Assembly: GCA_947627575.1 (NCBI GenBank)
Contig: CANQWN010000001.1
Location: 310,001 to 374,000, forward strand
Length of the DNA stretch: 64,000 bases
Direction: 5' to 3'
From: an uncultured Clostridia bacterium
Lineage (GTDB): Bacteria > Bacillota > Clostridia > Christensenellales > Borkfalkiaceae
Shown one piece after another: positions 46,101 to 55,900 of this stretch. The first letter of the stretch is position 1. The number at the start of each line of letters is the position of its first letter. The notes under the pieces were generated by a model. The model did not search any database, was not told the DNA's origin, and saw nothing but the letters and a program-made list of their open reading frames with translations. The position numbers and the translations under genes were made by a program.

Positions 46101-47382
46101 AACTTTGAAAATAGTTCTTCCGAAGGGCACTTACGTGATTGCTTCCGGACAGAAAGATAAGGAAACCACGATAACTTCATTGAAGTTCAACGATACGGCG
46201 GCTTCGTCTGCGGCGAGGTTGAAAGATCTTGAGGACGCAATAAACGCCATTGTTTTACCCGTTACAATCAATTCCGAAAATGCAATAAGCGCGGCGGAAC
46301 TTGCTTATTCGGCGCTGACCGCTACCGAAAAATCGCAATTTGCAACCAGCCATCAGGATATGTTGGATAAACTTACCGCGGCGCGCGCTTCCTTAAACGA
46401 GTGCTTTGTTCAGGACGCAATAGATAAGATAAACGCCATAGGCAATGTAAATAAAGATTCCTATCCCGCTATCCTTGCGGCGCAGACGGCATACGGCAAA
46501 GTTCCCGCGGATTTGCGCAAAGACGTAACCAACTACGACAAGTTGCAAGCCGCGTTGGCAGCATGGCAAAACGTTGCCGTACAGGCGGTTATGGACGCGA
46601 TTACGGCTTTGCCCGACGTTGACGGATTGGAAATAGATAACCGCGGCGCAATTGAAAACGCAATTGAAAGCTATGAAGACGTAAAAGATATGTACGACGC
46701 GCTGGACGACGGCTCGGAAGAAGGGACGGTAGACCAGCAAAGCAGCGTTACCAACCGCGATAAACTTATCGACGGATTGGAGCATCTGGAACAGCTGCAC
46801 TTACTGTTCGATTTCAGGGACGAATTGGCGCACTTCAGCACCTACGACCATACCGCGCCGGGCAACAATACGCTGTTGCAGTGCCCGAATATAAGCAAAT
46901 TGTTTGATTTACACAGCAAACTTACGCCCGAACAGTTGGCGAAGCTGACCACCGAAGAAACACAGCTTTATACGGCTACCGAAACCGCCTACAACGACCT
47001 TGCAAGCCAGCGCATAGAATCTTCGTTTGAAGGCGTAAACGGCGCGGCTTCCAACCCGATATTCAAAGTAAGCAGCAGCAGTTCCAAAAACCTGAGTTCG
47101 GGTTATACGATAAAGTATGGCAACAAGACGTTTACAAAGGGATTGAAGATTGAAAAATCTACCAACGTAGATTTCACTTTGTCGGTTGAGATGAAACTTA
47201 CGCTTTACGTGGACGGCGCAGTAGGCAAAAAGATTTTGATTGACGGCAACGAATGCCTCGTTAAAACCGACGCTTTGGGCGACACCGTTGTTGAAGTTAC
47301 GCTTGCAAAGGGCGCGCATAAGATTACGAAGGGCGACAGCATGAACCTTTGGTACGCGATACTTGAACCCACAGGCGCATAA
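43132..47382 (+). CDS. Large lipoprotein: InlB-type repeats plus family 1 pectate-lyase domain
   Basis: A 1416-residue surface protein. The start is the ATG at 43132, directly after AGGAGGAAAT. The N-terminal signal MKIFKKALTLLAVAILTMAF ends in AGAC, a lipobox-like site. About residues 40-360 hold four InlB/Listeria-Bacteroides type repeats, each ending YAVWK, YAKWR or YAKWT. A fibronectin-III-like stretch follows. About residues 450-850 are a right-handed beta-helix of pectate-lyase family 1 type with HHNWWNNCGSRMPLVRRANV; the RMPLVR at 754-759 keeps the RxPxxR catalytic motif. The remainder has helical repeats (about 1030-1250) and a C-terminal beta domain. It probably binds and cleaves pectin-like polysaccharide at the cell surface. 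A C9 tract at 43480-43488 encodes Pro117-119. Confidence 0.85.
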   Translation: MKIFKKALTLLAVAILTMAFALSAGACKKETPKTEVPITYTVTVDYQIDGTDKAVYSVKAGTPFAEPTSPVNPGYTFVNWYLDSEGEGEPYDFTSLIEADITIYAVWKSDSSSQPTPPPASDEVQITFHTEGGNQMSAVNIKKGTAYTAPTPTYDAQHVFEGWYTDSAKTQLFVNGTVINENKDLYAKWRTVSPTDEKVTVTFIYNDNKTANTTQQVIKGSPLNTLPSPTREDYNFDGWYKDSGLTQKFNVGDIVNADLNLYAKWTPKATSGGQQTIPEQSEAYTVTFVTNEADNEVTPQRVVKGKTVTKPVVYKTGFLLESWCTDEDLEIPYNFSSPVQNDFTLYAKWTPFESNGILSVGAYNESLYVTWEETNANNAHVYYQLNGESDWTEIDAPLVRMTESGVARADALGLKPGDYKIKVTTATNNDIEIPAPVTVNEYDRSGYAHFHYEDGVGAYNDDGTLKDGALVIYVTEENKNNVIGDAYLDGHKEDITSYMNATSAAGGVTVGPQTGIGELLNNRRYAGADRMKVGIAALTQHYGAVAVRFIGQVSAENPSDCKVSTIKGLTTYDSTENGGSTGDNGRMARMVNAKNLTIEGVGEDSGLYGWGIHFIASDVLQNYPGAGKGFEVRNLTFEHYPEDAVGMEGVQGDKWDETGSITGGASSADAGLPSPVQRCWIHNNTFLPGYCPNPTDSDKSEGDGSCDFKRGRYYTLAYNYFTDCHKTNLIGSSDDSLQYDITMHHNWWNNCGSRMPLVRRANVHFYNNYFSGDMSRNPKPDLSHVTSARANSYMFSENNYFDGAKNVVLCVSGAVVKSYGDTFYATFDSYDGTIVNTRDQAVASSCRFTKENINYVNFDTNKALFYYDEVNKCSKCLLDDAPTARIKAMMYAGANGHGVTNTQMNYNTPSAAVQVGPDGAQITMPTNTDRHENNGVLFIGVSKEGKFKGQGITFTLASEAELVAVTSTTGATAPELIAADGTVWAHKFTGTLKIVLPKGTYVIASGQKDKETTITSLKFNDTAASSAARLKDLEDAINAIVLPVTINSENAISAAELAYSALTATEKSQFATSHQDMLDKLTAARASLNECFVQDAIDKINAIGNVNKDSYPAILAAQTAYGKVPADLRKDVTNYDKLQAALAAWQNVAVQAVMDAITALPDVDGLEIDNRGAIENAIESYEDVKDMYDALDDGSEEGTVDQQSSVTNRDKLIDGLEHLEQLHLLFDFRDELAHFSTYDHTAPGNNTLLQCPNISKLFDLHSKLTPEQLAKLTTEETQLYTATETAYNDLASQRIESSFEGVNGAASNPIFKVSSSSSKNLSSGYTIKYGNKTFTKGLKIEKSTNVDFTLSVEMKLTLYVDGAVGKKILIDGNECLVKTDALGDTVVEVTLAKGAHKITKGDSMNLWYAILEPTGA

Positions 47383-47393
47383 AAACAAACTTT

Positions 47394-47417
47394 ACGGCGC
47401 GGCTTTCGCCGCGCCGT
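47394..47417. other. Perfect 10-bp hairpin after the pectate-lyase gene
   Basis: ACGGCGCGGC (47394-47403), loop TTTC, GCCGCGCCGT (47408-47417), 12 bases after the stop codon. No T-run follows, so it may protect the mRNA 3' end rather than terminate. Confidence 0.6.
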
Positions 47418-47444
47418 ATCCCAAAAAACTTAATATAACAAAAC

Positions 47445-47472
47445 GCCCCCGCGCCTATTAAGGCGCGGGGGC
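47445..47472. terminator. Terminator between the pectate-lyase gene and fprA
   Basis: GCCCCCGCGCCT (47445-47456), loop ATTA, AGGCGCGGGGGC (47461-47472). A perfect 12-bp stem between convergent genes; the flanking T and A runs are short. Confidence 0.8.
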
Positions 47473-47488
47473 TGTTTATTACCGCTAT

Positions 47489-48649
47489 TTATTTTGAAAG
47501 GCTTTCGGCAAGTTCTTCAAGCTGTTTAAGGCTTTTTGCGTTGAGCGAGCCGCGGATTTTTACAACCTCTCCTTCAAAGGTGATATTTTTGGAATTTGCA
47601 AACTTTTCGGCAATAAGTTTTCCCGCAACGGGCGACCAACTGCCGTTTTCGATAATGCCCACCCTCTTCGATTGGAAATTCCGCTCGATAAGTTTATCGA
47701 TAAATTCGCGCATTGCGGGGAATATCCCGCCGTTGTATGTAGTTGTGGCAAACACTATTTTATCAAACATAAACGCTTCCGCAACGCAGGTAGACCAATC
47801 GCTGCGCGCCAGATCGCAAACGGTTACGCCCATAACGCCCCTGTCCTTCAACATTTCGCGCAGGCGCATAACGGCGTTGTACGTGTGCCCGTAAACCGAC
47901 GTATACGCAATCATTACGCCGCAATACTCGCTTTCGTAATGGCTCCATTTACGGTAAAAGTTTACATACTTTGCTATATCCCCGTCAAGTATTTCGCCGT
48001 GCAGGGGTAAAATGCAGTCTATTGGCAAATTTTTTATTTTATTGAGGTAGTTTTTAACCTGCACGCCGTATTTGCCCACTATGCCGTAATAATAGCGGCG
48101 GGCTTCCGTTTCCCACCTATCGTAACTTACGTCCAACGCGCCGAATTTACCGAACGCGTCCGCCGAAAACAGACATTTGGAATATTCGTCGTACACCGTC
48201 ATAACTTCGGGCCAATGCACCATAGGCGCAAACACGAAATTAAGCGTGTGCCTGCCCGTGCAAAGCTGTGCGCCGTCTTCCACCACTATCGCGCGGTCGG
48301 AAAAATTTTGCCCGAAATATTCTTCCAGCATCACAAACATTTTGGCGTTGCCCACAAGTTTGGCTTTGGGGTAAAGGCGGCAAAATTCCGCGATATTTGC
48401 GGAATGGTCGGGTTCCATATGCGTTATGACAAGATAATCGGGCAAAGCCCCGTCAAGAACGCGGGCTACGGCGTTAAGCCACTTTGTTTTGAAAGCAAAA
48501 TCCACACTGTCGAAAACGGCAATCTTTTTGTCTTTCAGCACATACGAATTGTAAGAAATTCCGTCCGGTACGACGTACATTCCCTCGAACAAGTCGGTCT
48601 TGTGGTCGTTCACGCCTACGTAATAGATGTCTTTGGCAACTTGTTTCAT
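47489..48649 (-). CDS. fprA: Flavodiiron protein FprA (O2/NO reductase)
   Basis: Reduces oxygen to water, or NO, in anaerobes. The 386-residue product has an N-terminal metallo-beta-lactamase-type diiron domain with His77, Glu79, Asp81 and His82 in THMEPDHSAN, and a C-terminal flavodoxin domain (IAYTSVYGHTYNAV, FATTTYNGGIFPAM). AAGGTG precedes the ATG. It follows the AEC transporter gene by 34 bases and may share its transcript. Together with the reverse rubrerythrin at 61.1 kb it indicates a strict anaerobe with oxygen-scavenging capacity. Confidence 0.95.
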   Translation of the reverse strand: MKQVAKDIYYVGVNDHKTDLFEGMYVVPDGISYNSYVLKDKKIAVFDSVDFAFKTKWLNAVARVLDGALPDYLVITHMEPDHSANIAEFCRLYPKAKLVGNAKMFVMLEEYFGQNFSDRAIVVEDGAQLCTGRHTLNFVFAPMVHWPEVMTVYDEYSKCLFSADAFGKFGALDVSYDRWETEARRYYYGIVGKYGVQVKNYLNKIKNLPIDCILPLHGEILDGDIAKYVNFYRKWSHYESEYCGVMIAYTSVYGHTYNAVMRLREMLKDRGVMGVTVCDLARSDWSTCVAEAFMFDKIVFATTTYNGGIFPAMREFIDKLIERNFQSKRVGIIENGSWSPVAGKLIAEKFANSKNITFEGEVVKIRGSLNAKSLKQLEELAESLSK

Positions 48650-48683
48650 TTTTTCACCTTTTAAAATTTTGTATAATCAACGC

Positions 48684-49751
48684 CTAAACGGCAATCAATC
48701 CCACACCCATCAAAATGCATACGGTAACGAAAATAGTTATAACCGAACCTATGCTTGTCCACACAACCAACTGCGTGGCAAGCTGCCCGTCGTTGCCCAT
48801 TTCCCGCGCCATAATCGCGCTTCCCACCGCCGTGGGGGAACCGAAAAGGGCTATCATTGCGGGATATTCTTCCGTACCGAACGAAATTATGCCCGTGCAG
48901 GCGCTTAACAGCGCGGCTACGCCCAAACAAAGCAACGGCGCGATAATTATGCGGCAACTTACGCCCACCGCTATTTCCTTGAACATACCGCGTACGGCGG
49001 AAAATTCAAACTGCGCGCCGAGAATGATAAGCGCAAAGGGCGAGGCGATATCGGCAACAAGCGAAAGAAAGCCGTAGATAAAGTTTACGTCGTCCTTAAC
49101 GGTGAAAACCGCCTCTCCGCAAGCGGAAACCTCTATGGCGCGTATGCCGAGGCACAGCAACCCCGCAAGAACGCCCAAAATAAGGGGATTGCGGGCTATG
49201 TCAAGCAAAATTTTTTTAATTTCTTTAAGTTTTGCGTGCTTTTCGGGCGGGAGCGCCTCCCAGCCTTCCGCGTCGCTTTGCGCACCCGAAACGAAAATTG
49301 TAAGGGCGATAACCGCAAAAATATTGAAAAGCGGAATGGAAAACGCCGAAATAACCGAAGCCACGGCTTTTGCCTGTTCACCGCCCAATGCGGCGGCTAT
49401 GGGGATACCTATTATGGCGAAATTGCTGCGAAAAACGCATTGAAGAATAACCCCTCTCCGCTTTCTGTCCTTTGTGGTGACAATGCATATAACAAGCCCC
49501 AGACAGAACAGCGCAACAACCGCGATAACGCAGTACAGCACCACGTCCCAACGAATATCCGAAAGCCCCGGTATATCGTACACGTTTATAAACAGCAACA
49601 CCGGCAAAAGCACTTTAAATACAAATTTATTGCCGGATTTTAAAAATCCCTCGCCGAAAAGTTTTACGCGCTTTAACAAATAGCCCAAAACTATCAGAAG
49701 AACTATGGGAAATATGGCGTTTACAGCCGTAAGAAGAATTTTTAAAACCAT
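48684..49751 (-). CDS. AEC-family transporter (auxin efflux carrier type)
   Basis: A 355-residue membrane protein with about ten hydrophobic segments in two halves, starting MVLKILLTAVNAIFPIVLLI and containing KFVFKVLLPVLLFINVYDIPG and, near the end, ALFGSPTAVGSAIMAREMG, typical of the AEC (PF03547) family. Characterised bacterial members export or import malate or other small organic acids; the substrate here is unknown. I chose the ATG at 49751 because the predicted promoter (49833-49804) lies between it and an upstream in-frame start at 49823. Confidence 0.88.
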   Translation of the reverse strand: MVLKILLTAVNAIFPIVLLIVLGYLLKRVKLFGEGFLKSGNKFVFKVLLPVLLFINVYDIPGLSDIRWDVVLYCVIAVVALFCLGLVICIVTTKDRKRRGVILQCVFRSNFAIIGIPIAAALGGEQAKAVASVISAFSIPLFNIFAVIALTIFVSGAQSDAEGWEALPPEKHAKLKEIKKILLDIARNPLILGVLAGLLCLGIRAIEVSACGEAVFTVKDDVNFIYGFLSLVADIASPFALIILGAQFEFSAVRGMFKEIAVGVSCRIIIAPLLCLGVAALLSACTGIISFGTEEYPAMIALFGSPTAVGSAIMAREMGNDGQLATQLVVWTSIGSVITIFVTVCILMGVGLIAV

Positions 49752-49803
49752 TTTGCCGGCGTTAAGGCGGAAACAATTCCGCAGGTTACTTTTTCCGTGA
49801 AAT

Positions 49804-49833
49804 ATAATACACCATCGGGGCAAACAAAGTCAA
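49804..49833 (-). promoter_or_regulatory. Promoter of the AEC transporter-fprA unit
   Basis: TTGACT (49833-49828), 18-base spacer, TATTAT (49809-49804) on the minus strand, 52 bases before the chosen ATG. Confidence 0.6.
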
Positions 49834-49840
49834 GAACGAA

Positions 49841-49870
49841 AAGCGGCGGTTAAGCAAAAAACCGCCGCTT
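49841..49870 (-). terminator. Terminator of gdhA
   Basis: AAGCGGCGGT (49841-49850) and ACCGCCGCTT (49861-49870) with a 10-base centre. It sits between gdhA and the AEC transporter promoter. Confidence 0.85.
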
Positions 49871-49904
49871 TTTTTAACGTTTTTCTATTAAAATTATAAC
49901 GCAA

Positions 49905-51269
<1,365 letters not shown>

Positions 51270-51283
51270 TTAAAGTTATATCT

Positions 51284-51312
51284 ATTATAACACAGCCTTA
51301 ACTTTTAGGCAA
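51284..51312 (-). promoter_or_regulatory. Promoter of gdhA
   Basis: TTGCCT (51312-51307), 17-base spacer, TATAAT (51289-51284) on the minus strand, 45 bases before the ATG. Confidence 0.6.
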
Positions 51313-51515
51313 AATATTTAGGCGGCAGGTAATATTACTATTAGTTATAACAGGTATAAGCACAACCTATACCTTGCACGAAAATATATAAAATTCAGCT
51401 ATATTATGCGTAACATAGTACTTGATATTCATTTAAAACGTGCAAAAAAACAGTAAAATAAGCATAGAAAGGGATGTAAGTTGAACAATACTTGCGTTCC
51501 ATTTTTATTTGCAAA
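51313..51515. other. AT-rich spacer upstream of gdhA, with one inverted repeat
   Basis: I see no gene in the spacer between gdhA and the acetyltransferase gene. It holds the gdhA promoter at one end and a terminator at the other. AGGTATA (51352-51358) and TATACCT (51368-51374) form a perfect 7-bp inverted repeat with a 9-base centre, 40 bases upstream of the gdhA -35. It could be an operator for a regulator of gdhA (inference). Confidence 0.4.
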
Positions 51516-51544
51516 AAGGCGAGGACAATAATTGCCCTCGCCTT
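51516..51544 (-). terminator. Terminator of the acetyltransferase gene
   Basis: AAGGCGAGG (51516-51524) and CCTCGCCTT (51536-51544); the A-run on the left gives U residues on the minus-strand transcript. Confidence 0.8.
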
Positions 51545-51568
51545 CTTTATATGTCGCTAAATTGAAAT

Positions 51569-52138
51569 TTATTTTATATTTTTGAAATAGTCCTCGCGCA
51601 GAATACCGCGTTCGACGATATCGACGCGCTCCCCTGTGGTGGGAGTGCGGAAGGACTTTCTGCGCGTCCCTTCATAAACAAGCCCGCACTTTTCCATGAC
51701 GCGCGAGGAGCCGATATTTTCCGCCGCATGTTCGCCGTTGATGCGGAAAAATCCTACTTCCTCAAAGCAATAGCGCAAAACTTCGGAAAGAGCCTCCGTC
51801 ATGATACCTTTCCCCCACCACGCCTTACCAATGCAGTAGCCGATTGTGCCGCGTTCCTGAAAGTTGTCCGCGCACAGAACGGTAATATCGCCGATGAGAA
51901 CATTTCCCTCTTTCAGAACTATCGCCCAATGGTAGATATGTGGCTCGCCACTCTCCCGTTCCCATATTTTGAGAAGAGACCGCGTTACTTCGACATCCCC
52001 GTGTGGCGTCCATGTGAGGTATTTCGTGACGTCGGGGTCGTTCATCCAATGCGCAAACGCTTCTTCAGCGTCGTTTTCCTTCCATCGGCGAAGGAGCAGC
52101 CGTTCCGTTTCAAGAATTTTCGTTCCCTTATGTTGCAT
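51569..52138 (-). CDS. GNAT N-acetyltransferase (RimJ/RimL type)
   Basis: A 189-residue acetyl-CoA-dependent acetyltransferase. It starts MQHKGTKILETERLLLRRWK and has the acetyl-CoA loop YCIGKAWWGKGIMTEAL and FFRINGEHAAENIGSSRVME followed by KCGLVYEG, standard for the RimJ/RimL or YdaF group that acetylates protein N-termini or small amines. I chose the ATG at 52138 because GGAGGT lies 5 bases upstream; an in-frame start 54 bases further up lacks one. The substrate is unknown. It is a single gene with its own terminator. Confidence 0.9.
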   Translation of the reverse strand: MQHKGTKILETERLLLRRWKENDAEEAFAHWMNDPDVTKYLTWTPHGDVEVTRSLLKIWERESGEPHIYHWAIVLKEGNVLIGDITVLCADNFQERGTIGYCIGKAWWGKGIMTEALSEVLRYCFEEVGFFRINGEHAAENIGSSRVMEKCGLVYEGTRRKSFRTPTTGERVDIVERGILREDYFKNIK

Positions 52139-52242
52139 ATCTACCTCCGCTAAATTCCTGTTTATCGCCCCCATTATATCACAGCCGCACATAGAAAATC
52201 AAGCGGTCAAAAATCTGTTTGGCATTTAGGCGTAAAGAGTGT

Positions 52243-52336
52243 GAGGAACGGCAAGCAACAAATGGAAAGCGCCCGCCATAAGGCGGGCGCTTTAAAACGT
52301 CGCTTTGCCGCGACGATGGCGCAGAGAAAGGGATTT
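52243..52336. repeat. 94-bp direct repeat, copy A
   Basis: Identical over 94 bases to 52516-52609. It contains a hairpin (AAAGCGCCCGCC with GGCGGGCGCTTT) and ends with the last 20 bases of the tRNA-Ser gene, including CCA. Outside this 20-base end no tRNA is present in this copy. Confidence 0.95.
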
Positions 52337-52515
52337 TGCCGTTTCCCTGCGGGAGCCTCGGCAAAGCGTCGGCGGCGTTGCCGCCTCGCGTGAACCGCGG
52401 GGGTTCTTCTTACCCTATTCCCATTCCAAAACAATCGGGGGCACGTGAAGTGCCCCATAATTAAATTTATATATAGGGCTCCCAAAAAAAATTTTGTAGA
52501 AAGTTTTTTTGGGAA
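52337..52515. other. Non-coding segment between the two 94-bp repeats
   Basis: 179 bases between the direct repeats. I see no gene. The left part is GC-rich with inverted sequence (GCCTCGGCAAAGC, GGCGGCGTTGCCGCC at 52370-52384); the right part is AT-rich with a run AAAAAAAA-TTTT and TTTTTTTGGGA. GGGGCACGTGAAGTGCCCC (52438-52456) is a perfect 8-bp hairpin. Confidence 0.5.
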
Positions 52516-52609
52516 GAGGAACGGCAAGCAACAAATGGAAAGCGCCCGCCATAAGGCGGGCGCTTTAAAACGTCGCTTTGCCGCGACGATGGCGCAGAGA
52601 AAGGGATTT
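52516..52609. repeat. 94-bp direct repeat, copy B, overlapping tRNA-Ser
   Basis: Second identical copy. Bases 52590-52609 are the 3' 20 bases of the tRNA-Ser gene and the other 74 lie just downstream of it. The hairpin at about 52539-52566 would serve as the tRNA terminator, so both the tRNA end and its terminator are duplicated in copy A. Confidence 0.95.
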
Positions 52610-52679
52610 GAACCCCCGTACGTATTCCTACGTAACACGATTTCGAGTCGTGCGCGATCGACCACTCCGCCATCTCTGC
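52590..52679 (-). tRNA. tRNA-Ser (anticodon CGA)
   Basis: A 90-base class II tRNA with encoded CCA. Acceptor GCAGAGA pairs with TCTCTGC, discriminator G. The anticodon stem CACGA/TCGTG holds loop CTCGAAA, anticodon CGA, reading UCG. A long variable arm (TTACGTAGGAATACGTA) and T arm GGGGGTTCAAATCCC... fit serine tRNAs. Confidence 0.95.
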
Positions 52680-52685
52680 AATTAC

Positions 52686-52731
52686 AGGCAATGCAAACGC
52701 ACAAAAGGTTTTAACGCGCCTTTACATTGCC
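52686..52731. other. Inverted repeat in the tRNA-Ser leader
   Basis: AGGCAATG (52686-52693) is repeated inverted at 52724-52731, extending to 12 bases with one mismatch. It lies between the tRNA-Ser promoter and the mature 5' end, so the precursor could fold here. Confidence 0.45.
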
Positions 52732-52736
52732 TAAAT

Positions 52737-52765
52737 ATTTTATATAAAATACCCGTAAAAATCAA
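52737..52765 (-). promoter_or_regulatory. Promoter of tRNA-Ser
   Basis: TTGATT (52765-52760), 17-base spacer, TAAAAT (52742-52737) on the minus strand, about 50 bases before the mature tRNA. Confidence 0.55.
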
Positions 52766-52829
52766 GTTTTTTTGCTTTGATTTGCAAAAATAATAAAAAT
52801 AAATTAAATGGGGATTTAAGGAACGTAAT

Positions 52830-52858
52830 GCCGCCCTGCGCACTATGCGCAGGGCGGC
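52830..52858. terminator. Strong 13-bp hairpin after the repeat-lipoprotein gene
   Basis: GCCGCCCTGCGCA (52830-52842), loop CTA, TGCGCAGGGCGGC (52846-52858), a perfect stem. It lies 92 bases past the lipoprotein stop. No U-tract follows directly on the minus strand, so termination strength is uncertain. Confidence 0.55.
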
Positions 52859-52950
52859 GTAAGCCGCTTTTTTATTCAATCCGCAAACTTTATGTAAACG
52901 AATTGAACGCGGCAGGTTTTAAAAGCATATAGCCTTTAACGCGCCTTGTA

Positions 52951-55900
52951 TTAATACCAATCGTCAGATTGAACGCTGATTTCAAATTCTACAGCGCTGC
53001 TTTCGGGATAGGTAATTATACAGATATAAATTTCATCGCCGGAAGAAACATACGAATATGTTACGTCATCGCTTTCGCTTGTAAAGCATATGCACGTGCC
53101 CTCAAAATAATCGGTGGGGTCGCACATAAATACGCCGTCGGACGAAGCGGTGAACTTATAGAGATGTATCTGGGGCTGTTCGGTATCGTTGGCGGGAACG
53201 CTTATCGTGGTTTCGCCGGCAAGGTCGGTAGGTTCTATCAAATTTACGCTGAACTGAACGCCGGAACCCGTATACCCTACTATCATGTATATCACATCGC
53301 CCGAAATTACGGCTAAACCGTCCTCGGCGTCACTTATAGGCGACCAACTTTCATCGAAATATTGTATAGAGTAACTTTCGGTACCCGTTACAACGCCGAC
53401 AATCCAACCCACTTTATCTGCGGTGAATTTGAATATCTTTTCCGTGCGGGAAGTTGCGTCGTCAAGCGATTTAGCTTCGCCCGCAGTGATATCCTCCGAA
53501 GAGCCGAGCGCGGTTATATTAAGAGTGAATTCACCAAAGCCTTCCGCATAAATATGGAAATAAATTTTATCGTCCGTATCAAGCGAAATTACAAAGTTGT
53601 GCGCTCTTGACTTAACATCGCCGCTTTCGTCATAGCAAATAATTGTGTATTCGATACCGTTAGTAGCCGAAACGCTTATGGTATGGGGCGCAGTTGCAGT
53701 TGCCGTGTATACATAAACCACATCCCTTACGGATACATCGTCATCGCCGATGGCGTTATCGCCGGCAACAGCTTCGGTAGGCTCGTTTTCGGTCAATACA
53801 AACTTGGCTTGAGACGCGTCTCCGTCGCCCGTGTAGCAATAGGTTACCGTGAAGTAAATATCATTGCCTTCGGCAACAAAGCCCGCGCAGGAAGCTATAT
53901 TGGAACCGCTGACGTATACTACATCCGCCGTAAATCCTTCAATTTCGGGGAACGTAACTTCGGGATGGCAGGCTTTTGTTGCGGTATACTTGTAGCCTAC
54001 GGTTTTAACGTTTCCGTCCGCGCCAGCCAAAGAATTGTCACCGACGGACGCCGTCTGCTTGTCGCCTTCCTCTATTACAGAAATATTGATATTTACGGTG
54101 TAGCTATCTTCGGCAACCGCAGCCGAGTCGAAATTGTAAGATATATAGAACCATACCGTTTCTTTCGCAGTTACGGTAACCTTACCGCCGGAAACTGTAA
54201 TAGCATAAGGATTTGCCGAGCGGTTGGAAAACCTATCGAACTTCGACTGATACTCCGTAATAAAGTCGGTAAAGTTTTCATTGAGGTTAATCACGTCTAC
54301 GTTTAAGCCCTCAACGTTTCTGTTGTTGGGCGCGATAATCAAATCGCCGGATTTTGTTGCGGTATACTTGAAGTAAACCGAGCCGCTTTTAACTTCAGCG
54401 CCGTTTTTCTGCAAGGTAACAACCGCGTGGGTACCCTCTCCCACTTCAAAAGGCTTCCAAGGTTCGCCTTCAACGCCTTTGGTTGCGGGATCGAAATCAT
54501 CGATTGTGAAGGAAACTTCCAAACCGTTATTTGAATGAAGCATAGCCCAATATTTTGTGTTGGGTTGAAGGGTTATCACCGATTCACCGATACCGAAGAT
54601 AGGACCGCTGCCGACAAGCGTTTCACCTTCCTTATACTCGTCGTTTACCGAGCTGTAAATGGTGATACCGTTGAAGTTTGCGCCCAACCATATGCGATAA
54701 GAAGTTTTACCATCGTCCGGTGTGGTGAAAGTATACCACGCGTTACCCATATCGGTGAAATGATAAGTTTCTTCCGTACCCAAAGTCAACGCTATGGGAT
54801 TATCAAACGCGCCGCTTTTCACTTGCTTTACAAAAGTGAACGTAATTTCCGTATCTGCGTCGTTTGCAGTTATCTTCAATTGCGTTGTACTCCACTCTGA
54901 CAAGGACAATAATTCTTCGCTTGCAATATCAACCCAATTAAAAGTCCAGGAAGCATTGTCATACATATAAACCTGAGCCGACATCTTTGCGGAATCGTAA
55001 GTTATATAATACTGATAGCCGCTTTCCGCCATGGGAAGATTGAACCATGCGGCGCCCTTAACTTCGGTGGTATTTGCCCCCTCCGTTACGGCTTTCGGGT
55101 TAAATTCCGCGCCTGCGGCAGGATATTCATCTATTACTAAATTTACTATAACGTATTGATTATAGTTATAATAACTTATATCCTTATTGAAGCCAATTTC
55201 AAAAGCAAATTTTTCGCCCGCTTGAAGCGCGTACTGCGCGCCGTAATCCGATTTTGTTACATACTTTTTATACCCGTCCGGATCGGAATCCGCATAATCG
55301 CTGACAAACACTACTTCGTCGTCATTCCAAGAGAATGTGTACAAGCCGTCCTCTTCCGCGGTGAAGCCTATATATTTGGTTGCATACTCCGGAGAGCCAA
55401 AAACGGAAACAATTTGGGTTTGAACAATATAATCGCCTGTTTCGGTAAAGCCGTAAGGCGTACCGGACAACATACCGCTATAATCGTCATAGCGTGCGTC
55501 GCCGCCTGTGGGAAGATAATACACGGGAACGGTTACGTCGGTATCAGTTTGTGAAATTATAATATCGGCGGCTCCGACGCCGCTTGCGAAGCCGGAGAAT
55601 TTGGCTACATAATCGCCCGCCATAACAACTACCGCGGCAACGCCCTGCGCGTCAAATTTTACGGGTTCGTCCAAAACAGACGATTCGCTTGCGTCTCTGT
55701 TTCTCGTGCCCTCGAAAAGATCTACCTCAAGCGCAGTATAATCGGAAATAGTTATGTAATCGGGCACATCAAGGGTGAAAGTTACGGTGTTTGCGGTTAT
55801 TGCAATGGCGCCTGTGCGTTGCGTATATGTCAACGTCGCTTCGTCGGAATGATACAAAGCGCCAAGCCCGCTTACCCTTGCGGTATAATTGCCGGCGGTT

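Noticed and set aside
47394-47417. Terminator call for the 10-bp hairpin directly after the pectate-lyase gene
   Set aside because: No T-run follows on either strand; the 12-bp stem at 47445-47472 is the better terminator, so the first is listed only as a hairpin.
52193-52950. A complete integrated element at tRNA-Ser
   Set aside because: No integrase, excisionase or other mobile-element gene lies near the repeats; only a 179-bp interval is flanked.
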